Below are positions 1-6,842 of a DNA stretch of 13,579 nt, piece after piece. Position numbers and translations under genes: made by a program. The DNA is taken from the NCBI GenBank assembly GCA_964356355.1, contig CAYHGX010000024.1:1-13579 (forward strand). The letters run 5' to 3'. Position 1 is the first letter of the stretch; the number at the start of each line of letters is the position of its first letter. Source of the DNA: CAYHGX01 sp964356355. GTDB lineage: Bacteria > Patescibacteriota > Gracilibacteria > UBA1369 > LOWO2-01-FULL-3. The notes below the pieces were generated by a model. That model did not search any database and was not told the DNA's origin. It saw only the letters and a program-made list of their open reading frames with translations.

Positions 1-2
1 CC

Positions 3-3000
3 CAAACCACAACGTTCCCAGAGCTCGCGGAAGACGAATTTGTGGACCGCATTTATCAGCTCTGTAAAGCCCATAATGCCCCGCCTATTAAGGTGTCCGC
101 CTACCTCCGCGAGCTTGCACAAAGGGTGGTGGAATTTGGTGAAGTAGCAACCCCCGAATCCGGCCCCTACTTCGATTTCGACAACGCCGACCAGCCCGCG
201 CTTCAAGGATACCTTGCCTCCCTCAGCCGTATTGCCGCAGAGGCCTGGGGCCTCGTGTCGCTTATTGGCACTTGGCAGGAATATGCTGATTCACTTGGCC
301 TCAATGAAATGCTCGCGCCTACAGATATTTTCGATCCGGATAAGCAGCTCTCCACCTTTCAGCCGATTCACTTGGCCACGGCGCATGTTGCTATGATGAG
401 CGGGCTTCCGTCCCAGGCCTACGATAATATTGCTAATTATGCCGGCAACTTAAACGCCTATGATTACCTGCACCTAGAAAAACTAGCCCAATATGCCCCT
501 GCCTCCTATACTCCTCTAATTAGCCGTCTCTTATTTTTTGCCACTCATCCAAAATATAAAAAAGGTGAAGTGGTAGGCTCTAAAGAGGATTACGAAGGAA
601 TAGGGCCCACTGTTAATGCCATTACTAAAATTAGAACCACTAGGTTAAACGGCCTCTCCACCTCCCGGGAAGAGCTTAAAACCCTTGTGGGCTCTCGTCC
701 CTTTCATCCTGCTCTTTTCAAGAATGATCTGGCAGTTCCCTTTTATCTCCTTCTTGGCACTGTTGCAAGCGATCCTGCCAGTAATCCTCATAGTGCATTT
801 GCAAGGATCAAGCTCACCATTATTGAAACTCTCTATGTCTTTTTGGTCGAAAGATACCTGGGCCATTATCAGGGCGAGCTAACTGACGAGCTTGCCATTG
901 AAATTGGTGAAGCGATCAGCTTGGTCACTCGCCAGTTTTTCCCTGCCCAGGAAGCTGCCCAGCATTCCTCTTTCATTTACGATGCTTTAGACAGAAAGTT
1001 TCGTTACCAGCTTGGAGTAGGCATTCCTCCAGTAGCTCCCGGTTACAAAGCAGCTCAGGTATATTTAGACATCAATGACGTTTCTACTCTGCAAAGAGAA
1101 ACGAAGCTTGAGCCGTCGCCTGCACGTCAAAGGAGAATGACCAACGACAACTTGGCAGTCTTCCGCAAAACTCCTGCCGGCAGAGTGTCTGCTTTTTCAT
1201 CTAATATGGTAGACACTTCGGCCCGCCTCCAAATGGTTACTGCAGCTGAAGGAGTGGATGAGCTTTTGGCCATGTACAACTCTTTGTATGGCGGTAATGC
1301 CGGGCAAATAGATGGAGCAGGAGCGCTGAGAGCACGTATTTTAGATCGCATTAAAACCTTCCCTGGATACCTTTTTCGCCTGCTTTCCGTGGCCAATTTC
1401 CTTCAGGATGGTATTCAGGATTACAACAATTCGCCTTTACTTTACCGAAGTGCGCCGGCAAGTTTATTGATCCGGCTTTTTTCTCAGGCTCAGCATCGCG
1501 ACAGTTGTTTCCGTGAGCTTTTCAATGAAATTAAAAGCCCAAATGTCCACACCTATTACAATGCCTGTGTTCTCCTGGGCCTCCTATTTCAGCATGATGT
1601 GGCCCATCACTCTGCTTATCTAGAGTGCCTTATGGTGGAAGTCTTCAATTCTGCCGCCGCCTTTCATGATGCCAAAAATCACCTGTTCCTCTTTGATCTT
1701 TTTGACCATTGTGACAACGCAAGCCAAGTCATAATTGCCGGAATTTTAGCTCGTCTTCCTCATGCTCAGCACATTGATCTTACGAGGTATGGGATCGATT
1801 TCGAGCACTATATTACTCAGTCAAAAGTTAAAAATGGCAAAAAAGTAAAATCTCAAAACGCCGACCCTGCATCCCCTCCCGCCGATCCTTACGCGGGCGT
1901 ACAATTTCTCCGTGCTTATCCCGATATTGGCCTCACCAAAGAGCGTAATCTCGAGGAATTATCTGGTGAAATTATTGCCCACCGTAGCATTGGTCTGCCA
2001 GAACAAGGCGCTCAGCTTTCCACCGCCTTTGCCGATTCTCCCCTCCGCGAAGTCTTCCCGCAAGCCATCGTAAAAGCCGACAAGGCCACCGTTCCCGGGC
2101 CCAAAAGTTTACGTGTTTTAGTAAACCTTGAGGGTAAAGATAAAATAAAACTCTTCTGCCGTGTACTCGATAATGGCGAGCTCCAAGTTCGCATTCTAAA
2201 ATCTGGCCAAGATGGTGAACTCATCACCGCTGCCCAAGCCGAAGCCAAAGGTATTTCAGCTAAAGTTTTCACAGAATTAAATTACTTTGTCCTCGAAATT
2301 CTCCGCTGTATTTATGTAAAGACAGAACCCGCACCCTCGGCTCCGCCAAGCGATCCTCCCCCTTTAGATCCACCAGTACCAGAGTCAGCCGACGTCTCTC
2401 CTTCTCAAGACGGTATACTTTCCGAAAGTATACCAACTCCCCCAGTTGACACGACAGCTCCAGAATCCACTGACCCCGAAGCCCCTGCCGAGCCAGCCCT
2501 CATCCCGCCGCCTCCCGAAGCCCCTGCCCCCATCGCCGAGCCCGAGCCGCAAACCCTAAGCGCCCGCCACAGAGGCGCCATGTCTATTTTTCTAGGCAAG
2601 CGCGCCCAGCAAGAAAAAGATGCCAAAGCCAAAATCGAACGCAAAGGCATCAATGAAAATCTCCGCCTCGTCCGTGATCTTTTTATGCCACTTTTCAAAG
2701 GCGAAGAAGTTACTGATTTTCCAAGCCAACTTGGCCAGGTTGAGCTCTACATTGCCGAACAAATGGAGGGTCAGCGCGGCCAGCCAATCGATGAAATTTT
2801 TTATAGCAGAGTCACCGATCCCTATTCAATTTTTGAAGGTCTCCAAGACGGCATTATTCAGTGGGACCAAATTTGTGTCCGCAAGGCCCGTCTTCACGCT
2901 CAGCCCCTACCCTATTTAGTTGATATTCCTAAGCGACCTCTCCCGGATGGCACTCAGCCAAGGCTTTACCAGCTCAAGAAAAGCGCACAGACCGGTATTG

Positions 3001-3518
3001 CCGCTCAACGCTATGAAATGGCTAAGGCCGAAGGCCAAAGCGAAGTAGAGCAGGGTGCAGTTCAAAGTGTGTTGAGAATGAAGGTTGCTGACACTCCCAC
3101 CTCCCGACGCCTTATGGAGCAGGTTCAAGATCCGGCTTTTATTAAAGCTCTAACCGCCGCTCGTATTAAAGAAATCCGTGCTGCCGTCACCGAAGAAGAA
3201 ACAAGATATAAGATTGCAGCTCAAAGTGCACGTGCCGCCTTTTTCCCAGGGCCAAATTCTGATGCTCAAGAGGTTGAAGCCTACCTCGACATCATGCAGG
3301 AGCTTGAGTCCACTCATCTGTCCATTATGGCTGCTCTCGAAGCCGAAGCCCTTGCCCCAACTCTGGCCGCCACAGAAGATATTGAAGTTATGCCCGAACA
3401 TGCCGGTGCCAAAGACGGCCAAGTTTCTCTGCCCCAGCCCGGGTATTTCGAATTCAACCAAACCTTCAACCAAGGCTCCTTCATCAGCCTCCAAGACCTT
3501 ATGAGTTCTCAGGCGTAG
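3..3518 (+). CDS. Very large protein of unknown function, 5' end outside window
   Basis: The frame is open from the first complete codon at base 3 to a TAG at 3516. A GTG at 42 would give 1158 residues, but the 13 codons before it read as coding sequence, so the true start probably lies upstream of the window. I recognise no family. Numbered from the GTG, residues 1 to about 760 look globular and mostly helical, with no obvious transmembrane helix. Residues about 762-843 form a low-complexity Pro/Ala/Glu/Ser linker. Residues about 850-1158 are charged and helical, with a Gln/Glu/Ala-rich stretch after 1000. No catalytic signature or nucleotide-binding loop stands out. The linker contains an 11-bp-arm palindrome at 2412-2434 that recurs in ilvB. 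The last 20 bp overlap the convergent membrane-protein gene. A structural or scaffold role is possible, but nothing here proves it. Coding status is secure; function is unknown. Confidence 0.85.
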   Translation, partial: QTTTFPELAEDEFVDRIYQLCKAHNAPPIKVSAYLRELAQRVVEFGEVATPESGPYFDFDNADQPALQGYLASLSRIAAEAWGLVSLIGTWQEYADSLGLNEMLAPTDIFDPDKQLSTFQPIHLATAHVAMMSGLPSQAYDNIANYAGNLNAYDYLHLEKLAQYAPASYTPLISRLLFFATHPKYKKGEVVGSKEDYEGIGPTVNAITKIRTTRLNGLSTSREELKTLVGSRPFHPALFKNDLAVPFYLLLGTVASDPASNPHSAFARIKLTIIETLYVFLVERYLGHYQGELTDELAIEIGEAISLVTRQFFPAQEAAQHSSFIYDALDRKFRYQLGVGIPPVAPGYKAAQVYLDINDVSTLQRETKLEPSPARQRRMTNDNLAVFRKTPAGRVSAFSSNMVDTSARLQMVTAAEGVDELLAMYNSLYGGNAGQIDGAGALRARILDRIKTFPGYLFRLLSVANFLQDGIQDYNNSPLLYRSAPASLLIRLFSQAQHRDSCFRELFNEIKSPNVHTYYNACVLLGLLFQHDVAHHSAYLECLMVEVFNSAAAFHDAKNHLFLFDLFDHCDNASQVIIAGILARLPHAQHIDLTRYGIDFEHYITQSKVKNGKKVKSQNADPASPPADPYAGVQFLRAYPDIGLTKERNLEELSGEIIAHRSIGLPEQGAQLSTAFADSPLREVFPQAIVKADKATVPGPKSLRVLVNLEGKDKIKLFCRVLDNGELQVRILKSGQDGELITAAQAEAKGISAKVFTELNYFVLEILRCIYVKTEPAPSAPPSDPPPLDPPVPESADVSPSQDGILSESIPTPPVDTTAPESTDPEAPAEPALIPPPPEAPAPIAEPEPQTLSARHRGAMSIFLGKRAQQEKDAKAKIERKGINENLRLVRDLFMPLFKGEEVTDFPSQLGQVELYIAEQMEGQRGQPIDEIFYSRVTDPYSIFEGLQDGIIQWDQICVRKARLHAQPLPYLVDIPKRPLPDGTQPRLYQLKKSAQTGIAAQRYEMAKAEGQSEVEQGAVQSVLRMKVADTPTSRRLMEQVQDPAFIKALTAARIKEIRAAVTEEETRYKIAAQSARAAFFPGPNSDAQEVEAYLDIMQELESTHLSIMAALEAEALAPTLAATEDIEVMPEHAGAKDGQVSLPQPGYFEFNQTFNQGSFISLQDLMSSQA
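2412..2434. repeat. Perfect palindrome inside the Pro-rich linker of the large ORF
   Basis: Arms ggtatactttc and gaaagtatacc are perfect reverse complements around a single central C, or 10-bp arms with a CCG loop. The core ACTTTCCGAAAGT is identical to the core of the imperfect palindrome at 12088-12116 in ilvB. Both copies are read in the same frame and give a Leu-Ser-Glu-Ser peptide. No terminator-like T-run follows. Confidence 0.7.
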
Positions 3519-5220
3519 TCGTCTTTTTCTTTCCCAAAAAAGCAGTACTTACAAGTAGTGCCCCGATCAGGAAGAAGGTGATAATTCGGCCGGTCAACGC
3601 CATCTCCCATACGTCCACCAAGAATAGTCTCCCAACCACGAGCCCTACGAGCGCTCCACCATATAGTCGCAGGCCATTTTTCTCTTTCGACAGTCCATAG
3701 AAATAAGAGATAAGTCCAATAATCGTATAGACCACGAGAGAAATCATTACCGCAGTATTTTGGTTTGAGATGGCCGCACCTAGCGATTGCCACAAAAGCG
3801 CGTAAAAATATATTGAACCCATAATCAACAACAATGCACTTAGTGTCCCTGGCTCTTTATCCTGTACCTTTTCTCTACATTGCTGGAAAAACAAGCCAAG
3901 CCCCATCAGTGCTACTCCCAAGCCAAGCACTACAAAAAAATCTTCATGGACGATGCTAAATTTCCAGGCGGTGGCAGTGATGCTTTCAATAGATAAAACA
4001 GCGGGCACTACGAAGAGAAGGCTGGTGCGTTCTGCGATCTTTATATCCCTCAAAAAAGCATAGGCAACAATAGCAATAATAGCGCTCTCTATTGTGTAAG
4101 CGATCGTGAGTGCTGAGCCTGTTAATTCCACGCAAGTTGCAGTTCCCAACATAGCGATCCCCACGCCCGCATACACATAAAATGGCTTGCGCCTATTTGT
4201 GATTCTAAATATTAAAAACGCACCTGCCACAAATACCGCCATCCAGCCCATCATTATCCCACTTTGCCATTCTCTCTCTGCAGCCGTTATGATCCAAGTA
4301 AGTAGCAGCAATCCATTGCCGGCCGCCGTTACGAGATTAGGAATAGTTACTGCGTCTTTCATCCTCACAATAGCAACCGTAGTTGTTAGGAAAAATATTG
4401 CGGCAAACGCATATGCAAAAAGAAGTAAAGTTGCTTCGTAGTCTCCGTAATTGAACGGTGAAAAATAAGGTAAACTATAAAATGTGACTAGTAAAAGCGC
4501 TGCGGCTGTGAGTTCACGCATTGCGGTTAAAGCCACCACCCAAATCGTGCCGATTGTGACAACAAGTAAATAAGAGAATAGCCACACATGGGAAGTAGAG
4601 GCGACATCCGTCAGTAGCGGCGCAATCCCCGCAAGCACAAGGCTCGTTAAGGCCAGGGACCGGCTCCTGTACTTCACGCTGGCAAGCGCAACTGACACGG
4701 TACTTAAAAACATGATGATAAGGGCAGAAATCGGAGTAAACATTTGATAAATTTCACGCGCAGCAAATACGGTTAACAATATTGTTGTTGAACCAAGTAC
4801 AAGAAAGATTCCACCTTGATGAATATATTTTTGTATTCTCCACCATCCAGTTAGTGAAAATGCCACTCCGGCTCCAATTCCAAGGCCAATGCGTCCCACA
4901 GGCCCAATCCAATCATGAAGGAAAGCATAGGTTGTAAGCCAGCCAAAACCAACTAACAATAGAAGTGCCCCGAGCTTTAGCATCCAGTCTTCCTTTATCC
5001 AATCAACGAAGTGGACCGAGTGTGGCGTTTGAGTTTGAGGTAAATCGGTAGGCACCGGCTTTATTGCCTTGGCTGATACGGCCCTTGGTGTTTCGTATCT
5101 TGCTTCAAAATCACGCGTCGTACCTCCTTCGCTCAGTCTCTCAAGTTTTGCAACACGCCCACGCAGATTCACCAAAAGAGCCAATACCACTACTATGCCT
5201 AAAATTATTAGTTCCTCCAT
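3499..5220 (-). CDS. DUF2339-type multi-spanning membrane protein
   Basis: This 573-residue integral membrane protein resembles the DUF2339 (COG5373) family, whose biochemical role is unknown. Residues about 4-18 are an N-terminal hydrophobic anchor. A short basic, coiled-coil-like piece (about 19-30) and a polar linker to about 70 follow. The family-like segment DWIKEDWMLKLGALLLLVGF starts at 73. A long series of hydrophobic helices then runs to the end, roughly 14-16 in total, closing with a basic tail (GKKKTTTPENS). Length and order fit the family, although many members are longer. The ATG at 5218-5220 is preceded by A-rich sequence (minus strand) with no Shine-Dalgarno motif. The stop is TAA. 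The last codons overlap the convergent large ORF by 20 bp, so no intergenic terminator separates them. Family assignment is from sequence resemblance only. Confidence 0.8.
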   Translation of the reverse strand: MEELIILGIVVVLALLVNLRGRVAKLERLSEGGTTRDFEARYETPRAVSAKAIKPVPTDLPQTQTPHSVHFVDWIKEDWMLKLGALLLLVGFGWLTTYAFLHDWIGPVGRIGLGIGAGVAFSLTGWWRIQKYIHQGGIFLVLGSTTILLTVFAAREIYQMFTPISALIIMFLSTVSVALASVKYRSRSLALTSLVLAGIAPLLTDVASTSHVWLFSYLLVVTIGTIWVVALTAMRELTAAALLLVTFYSLPYFSPFNYGDYEATLLLFAYAFAAIFFLTTTVAIVRMKDAVTIPNLVTAAGNGLLLLTWIITAAEREWQSGIMMGWMAVFVAGAFLIFRITNRRKPFYVYAGVGIAMLGTATCVELTGSALTIAYTIESAIIAIVAYAFLRDIKIAERTSLLFVVPAVLSIESITATAWKFSIVHEDFFVVLGLGVALMGLGLFFQQCREKVQDKEPGTLSALLLIMGSIYFYALLWQSLGAAISNQNTAVMISLVVYTIIGLISYFYGLSKEKNGLRLYGGALVGLVVGRLFLVDVWEMALTGRIITFFLIGALLVSTAFLGKKKTTTPENS

Positions 5221-5294
5221 ATTTGTTTTTGTTTAATAGCAATTGCAATCATAACATAAATCAAATATGAGGTCTCTATCAACAAACCACGAAC

Positions 5295-5386
5295 AAAAAG
5301 TGTCAGAACGAGCGTAGCTTTTTAGGGTTGGAGGTCTCGTGGTTTCCTGCAGCTCTAAAAAGCGAAGCTTAGTGAAGACACTTTTT
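5295..5386. repeat. Long imperfect inverted repeat
   Basis: The outer arms of 10 bp (5295-5304 and 5377-5386) and inner arms of 9 bp (5317-5325 and 5355-5363) are perfect. They are separated by 12-13 nt of poorly matching sequence on each side, including gagcgta versus gaagctta. The whole could fold as one long interrupted hairpin. It may be a decayed palindromic or miniature element. No open reading frame is associated. Confidence 0.6.
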
Positions 5387-5413
5387 GAGAGTATCCGATA
5401 TTTTGGAAGCGTT

Positions 5414-5434
5414 GAAACCTTTCTTAAAGGTTTC
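5414..5434. repeat. Perfect 9-bp hairpin
   Basis: gaaaccttt (5414-5422) pairs with aaaggtttc (5426-5434) around a 3-nt loop. It lies just beyond the tRNA terminator in the direction of tRNA transcription. It has no U-tract of its own on that strand, so it could be a backup 3' structure or a separate short palindrome. Confidence 0.6.
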
Positions 5435-5458
5435 AAAAAGAAACTGCTTCGCAGTTTC
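5435..5458 (-). terminator. Intrinsic terminator of tRNA-Tyr
   Basis: Read on the minus strand, an 8-bp perfect stem gaaactgc/gcagtttc with a GAA loop (5440-5458) is followed immediately by five T (5435-5439). It begins two bases after the encoded CCA end of the tRNA, a normal position for a tRNA-gene terminator. Confidence 0.8.
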
Positions 5459-5460
5459 GA

Positions 5461-5545
5461 TGGTGGGCAGAGAAGGATTCGAACCTTCGAAGGCGTAGCC
5501 AGCAGATTTACAGTCTGCCCTCGTTGACCGCTTGAGTATCTACCC
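5461..5545 (-). tRNA. tRNA-Tyr (anticodon GTA)
   Basis: On the minus strand the 85-nt gene starts GGGTAGA and ends TCTGCCC-A-CCA. Acceptor pairs are G1-C72 to A7-U66 with one G-U wobble, the discriminator is A, and CCA is encoded. The anticodon stem GCAGA/TCTGC encloses CTGTAAA, giving anticodon GTA. The extended variable arm (GGC-TAC-GCC) is of the class II type expected for bacterial tRNA-Tyr. The T arm is GAAGG-TTCGAAT-CCTTC. All arms fold, so the gene looks functional. It stands alone with its own promoter and terminator. Confidence 0.95.
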
Positions 5546-5571
5546 ACGTCAAGCTAACAAATGCAAAAGCG

Positions 5572-5599
5572 ATTATAGCGAAACCTCCCTCAAAGGCAA
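5572..5599 (-). promoter_or_regulatory. Promoter of tRNA-Tyr
   Basis: Minus-strand -35 TTGCCT (5594-5599) and -10 TATAAT (5572-5577) are separated by 16 bp. Transcription would start near 5565, about 20 nt before the mature tRNA 5' end. Predicted by consensus only. Confidence 0.6.
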
Positions 5600-5616
5600 T
5601 AAAAGTTTATTAAAAC

Positions 5617-5645
5617 TTGTCATGACCTCTAATAGAATCTAAAAT
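5617..5645 (+). promoter_or_regulatory. Promoter of the small membrane-protein gene
   Basis: -35 TTGTCA (5617-5622) and -10 TAAAAT (5640-5645) have the optimal 17-bp spacing. The expected transcript would begin near 5652, about 19 nt before the ATG at 5671. It diverges from the tRNA promoter. Predicted by consensus only. Confidence 0.55.
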
Positions 5646-5670
5646 CACCTAGTAGTTAACCCTCTTCCCA

Positions 5671-6057
5671 ATGGCCAAAAACCAAAACAAACAGTGTATG
5701 CGCTATCTCGCAATGGTCTCAGCTGTAGTGCTTTGTGGATCAGCCTTTTTATCTTGGGGTTCAGTTGCTACCGAATCAGTGGTTGGCATCCAAGGTGATG
5801 GAATGATTACGCTATTTTTGGGAATTGCCGCAATTTTGTTTTTGTTAAAACGTCGCCTTCCACTTTATATTCCCACAATACTTGGTCTACTTGCCTTCGC
5901 TGTCGCCCTCTGGGACTACCTATCTATCTCGGAGGTAATGTTGAAGCTTACGATCACCAGCAGTATTGGTCTCGGCCTCTATCTCACCCTCGTCTCTAGC
6001 TTTTTGCTTACAGTATTCAGTTTCATCCAGTGGCGTAAGATACGAATCAGAGCGTAG
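5671..6057 (+). CDS. Small membrane protein with four predicted helices
   Basis: 128 residues, TAG stop. Hydrophobic segments lie at about 12-29, 44-60, 65-81 and 97-119, joined by short loops. A basic stretch (KRR, 60-62) and a basic C-terminal tail (WRKIRIRA) suggest cytoplasmic loops. The first outside loop contains a GIQGDGMITL segment, a pattern I associate with small uncharacterised bacterial membrane proteins with a G-DG-ITL signature; I cannot name the family with certainty. The ATG at 5671 sits about 19 nt after a predicted transcription start and has no Shine-Dalgarno sequence. The ATG at codon 10 is an alternative start. It is a single-gene unit divergent from the tRNA. Function unknown. 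Confidence 0.75.
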   Translation: MAKNQNKQCMRYLAMVSAVVLCGSAFLSWGSVATESVVGIQGDGMITLFLGIAAILFLLKRRLPLYIPTILGLLAFAVALWDYLSISEVMLKLTITSSIGLGLYLTLVSSFLLTVFSFIQWRKIRIRA

Positions 6058-6197
6058 TATCTTTGGATTGCATCAGCGCGAACCCCATTTTTAATAATTT
6101 TTTAATCTTTCAAGCGCGAGCGTAGCGAAGTGCTAACAAATCAATCCGCTGAGCGACAAAGCGAGGCGCCATTAAAGAGGCGCATAAACAAGCCAAA
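6058..6197. other. Intergenic stretch with GCGA-rich repeat-like sequence
   Basis: The stretch contains AT-rich sequence (about 6087-6110) and then a GCGA-rich part: gcgcgagcgtagcgaag near 6114-6130 and gagcgacaaagcgaggcgcc at 6151-6170. Similar gagcgtag and agcgaag words occur at 5310-5366. From 6153 the frame of the downstream antitoxin-like gene is open and reads residues that fit its family (IKEAHKQAK just before the first ATG), so the real 5' end of that gene may have been replaced here. No clear terminator for the upstream gene. Confidence 0.45.
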
Positions 6198-6353
6198 ATG
6201 TTAGGCATACCTCTCGCCCTGGTAGTAAGAAATGCTCTCGTCACTTTTGTTAAATCTCAAAAATTCACAATCGGAGAGGTGGAGTCGATTGAGGTAACAC
6301 CGAAAATCCAGGAGAAGATGGACGAAATTGGAAAGCTTCTTGCTAAAAAATAG
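6198..6353 (+). CDS. RelB/DinJ-like antitoxin, probably lacking its N-terminus
   Basis: From the ATG at 6198 to TAG at 6351 there are 51 codons, too short for most gene callers. The peptide MLGIPLALVVRNALVTFVKS resembles the ribbon-helix-helix core of RelB/DinJ antitoxins (typically K-LG-PLS-VIN-LL-FV), followed by an acidic tail such as binds the toxin. The similarity continues upstream of the ATG: in-frame codons 6171-6197 read IKEAHKQAK, which fits the helix before the LGIPL motif. No ATG, GTG or TTG precedes them before the TGA at 6150; only an ATT at 6171 could serve. The N-terminal DNA-binding strand therefore seems missing. It ends 3 nt before the toxin-like gene, the usual antitoxin-toxin order. 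Family call is by eye; likely a remnant. Confidence 0.5.
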   Translation: MLGIPLALVVRNALVTFVKSQKFTIGEVESIEVTPKIQEKMDEIGKLLAKK

Positions 6354-6356
6354 CCT

Positions 6357-6645
6357 ATGAAACTTTTAATTACCAAAACAGTAAATAAAAGCGAATATCA
6401 AAATCCCAGGAACATCTTTGAAAAAACTTTACCTTACCAGTCCTGGTGGAGCTGGACGGGTGGTTTTTCTTTTGGAGTTAAGTAATAAAAAGTCTGTACT
6501 GGTAATGGTTAGACTAAAAAACGATAAGCAAATTGGCGCAAATATGACAGTCAAGAATCTTAAATTTGCAAAAGCATTAGGGAAAAACTTGGAGAACATT
6601 TTGACCGATATCAAAAACGGAGATTACCAGGAATTTGACTTGTAA
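6357..6645 (+). pseudogene. RelE/ParE-like toxin interrupted by a frameshift
   Basis: Two overlapping frames appear to make one gene. The ATG at 6357, 3 nt after the antitoxin-like stop, opens with MKLLITKTVNKSEYQNPRNI but runs to a TAA at 6483 after 42 codons. The +1 frame, open from about 6385 and ending at TAA 6643, holds GGAGRVVFLLE, VLVMVRLKNDK and a C-terminal helix. This gives the strand-rich core and K-ND-K pattern of RelE-like toxins. The frames meet at six A residues (6421-6426). Removing one A joins them into a protein of about 95 residues, the usual toxin size. The cause could be mutation, an assembly error or +1 slippage. The C-terminal frame alone could start at TTG 6418 (75 codons). 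The gene's last codons overlap the -35 box of the ilv promoter. Toxin family membership is by eye. Confidence 0.5.
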
Positions 6646-6662
6646 TTTTCCCCTGCTATAAT
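6635..6662 (+). promoter_or_regulatory. Main promoter of the branched-chain amino acid operon
   Basis: -35 TTGACT (6635-6640), a 16-bp spacer and a perfect -10 TATAAT (6657-6662) preceded by TGC form an extended -10 element. This is the strongest promoter-like sequence in the window. Transcription is expected near 6669-6671, about 13 nt upstream of the leader-peptide ATG. The -35 box overlaps the 3' end of the toxin-like gene. Confidence 0.75.
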
Positions 6663-6682
6663 CCGCTCATAACGTTCTCAAC

Positions 6683-6733
6683 ATGAACCGACTCGCTTCT
6701 CTCATTATTGCCGTGATTATTATTATCCTCTAG
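6683..6733 (+). CDS. Ile/Leu/Val-rich attenuator leader peptide
   Basis: A 16-codon frame encodes MNRLASLIIAVIIIIL and ends in TAG at 6731. Ten of 16 residues are branched-chain amino acids: six Ile, three Leu and one Val, including four consecutive Ile codons (6716-6727). It lies between a strong promoter and a hairpin-plus-U-tract terminator directly ahead of an ilv operon. That is the arrangement of the enterobacterial ilvG and ilvB leaders, although the sequence is unrelated. Ribosome stalling at Ile codons when charged tRNA-Ile is scarce would decide the downstream RNA fold. The first few codons (6695-6702) also provide RNA segment 1 of the attenuator. No Shine-Dalgarno is visible; the 5' leader would be only about 13 nt. 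Not expected to act as a protein. Confidence 0.8.
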   Translation: MNRLASLIIAVIIIIL

Positions 6734-6799
6734 CCCAGAGAAGCTACTTCGCATTTACTCAAAGAAGCCTCTCTGGACACCCCAAGAGGTTATTTTTTT
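6695..6799 (+). promoter_or_regulatory. Transcription attenuator of the ilv operon (1:2, 2:3, 3:4 hairpins)
   Basis: Three mutually exclusive pairings can be read. Segment 1 gcttctct (6695-6702) matches segment 2 agagaagc (6737-6744) over 8 perfect bp. Segment 2, extended to 6735-6745, pairs with segment 3 (6766-6776) in 10 of 11 positions and acts as antiterminator. Segment 3 pairs with segment 4 (6782-6791) to form the terminator. The leader stop codon (6731-6733) lies 1 nt before the extended segment 2. A ribosome that finishes the leader would mask segment 2 and let the terminator form; one stalled on the Ile codons would leave segment 2 free to capture segment 3. This is textbook trp/his/ilv attenuation logic. 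Pairings are directly visible; the regulatory effect is inferred. Confidence 0.8.
6766..6799 (+). terminator. Attenuator (3:4) intrinsic terminator
   Basis: AGCCTCT-C-TGG (6766-6776) pairs with CCA-AGAGGTT (6782-6791). This gives 10 pairs including one G-U, with one bulged C (6773) and an ACACC loop. Seven T follow at 6793-6799. The U-tract contains the TTG at 6798, which is therefore not a credible start for the next gene. Confidence 0.8.
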
Positions 6800-6842
6800 G
6801 CATCAACCCGACCCTTTAACGGCCACGCGCCACCCACCCACC

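Larger units (their letters stand above)
5221..5460. other. Repeat-dense intergenic region between DUF2339 gene and tRNA-Tyr
   Basis: No convincing gene is visible. The stretch carries several inverted repeats: aaaccacga (5284-5292) with tcgtggttt (5337-5345); aaaaagtgtc (5295-5304) with gacacttttt (5377-5386); gctttttag (5317-5325) with ctaaaaagc (5355-5363); a perfect 9-bp hairpin at 5414-5434; and the tRNA terminator hairpin at 5440-5458. The sequence gaggtctc occurs twice (5269 and 5331). The first pairing crosses the second, so they could form a pseudoknot or alternative structures. The promoter of the minus-strand DUF2339 gene should lie at the left end, but I see only weak candidates there. 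Confidence 0.6.

Noticed and set aside
645..866. Short frames opposite or shifted within the large ORF, the DUF2339 gene and the ilv genes
   Set aside because: All are shadows of longer frames and show no start context or domain resemblance.
6798..6842. TTG at 6798 as start of the threonine synthase-like gene
   Set aside because: It lies in the U-tract of the attenuator terminator. The 15 residues it would add are not family-like, and an ATG follows at 6843 just before the conserved zinc-ribbon.
6665..6842. T-box riboswitch upstream of the ilv operon
   Set aside because: No T-box consensus (AGGGUGG-type) or specifier stem is present. The leader peptide and its hairpins explain the region.
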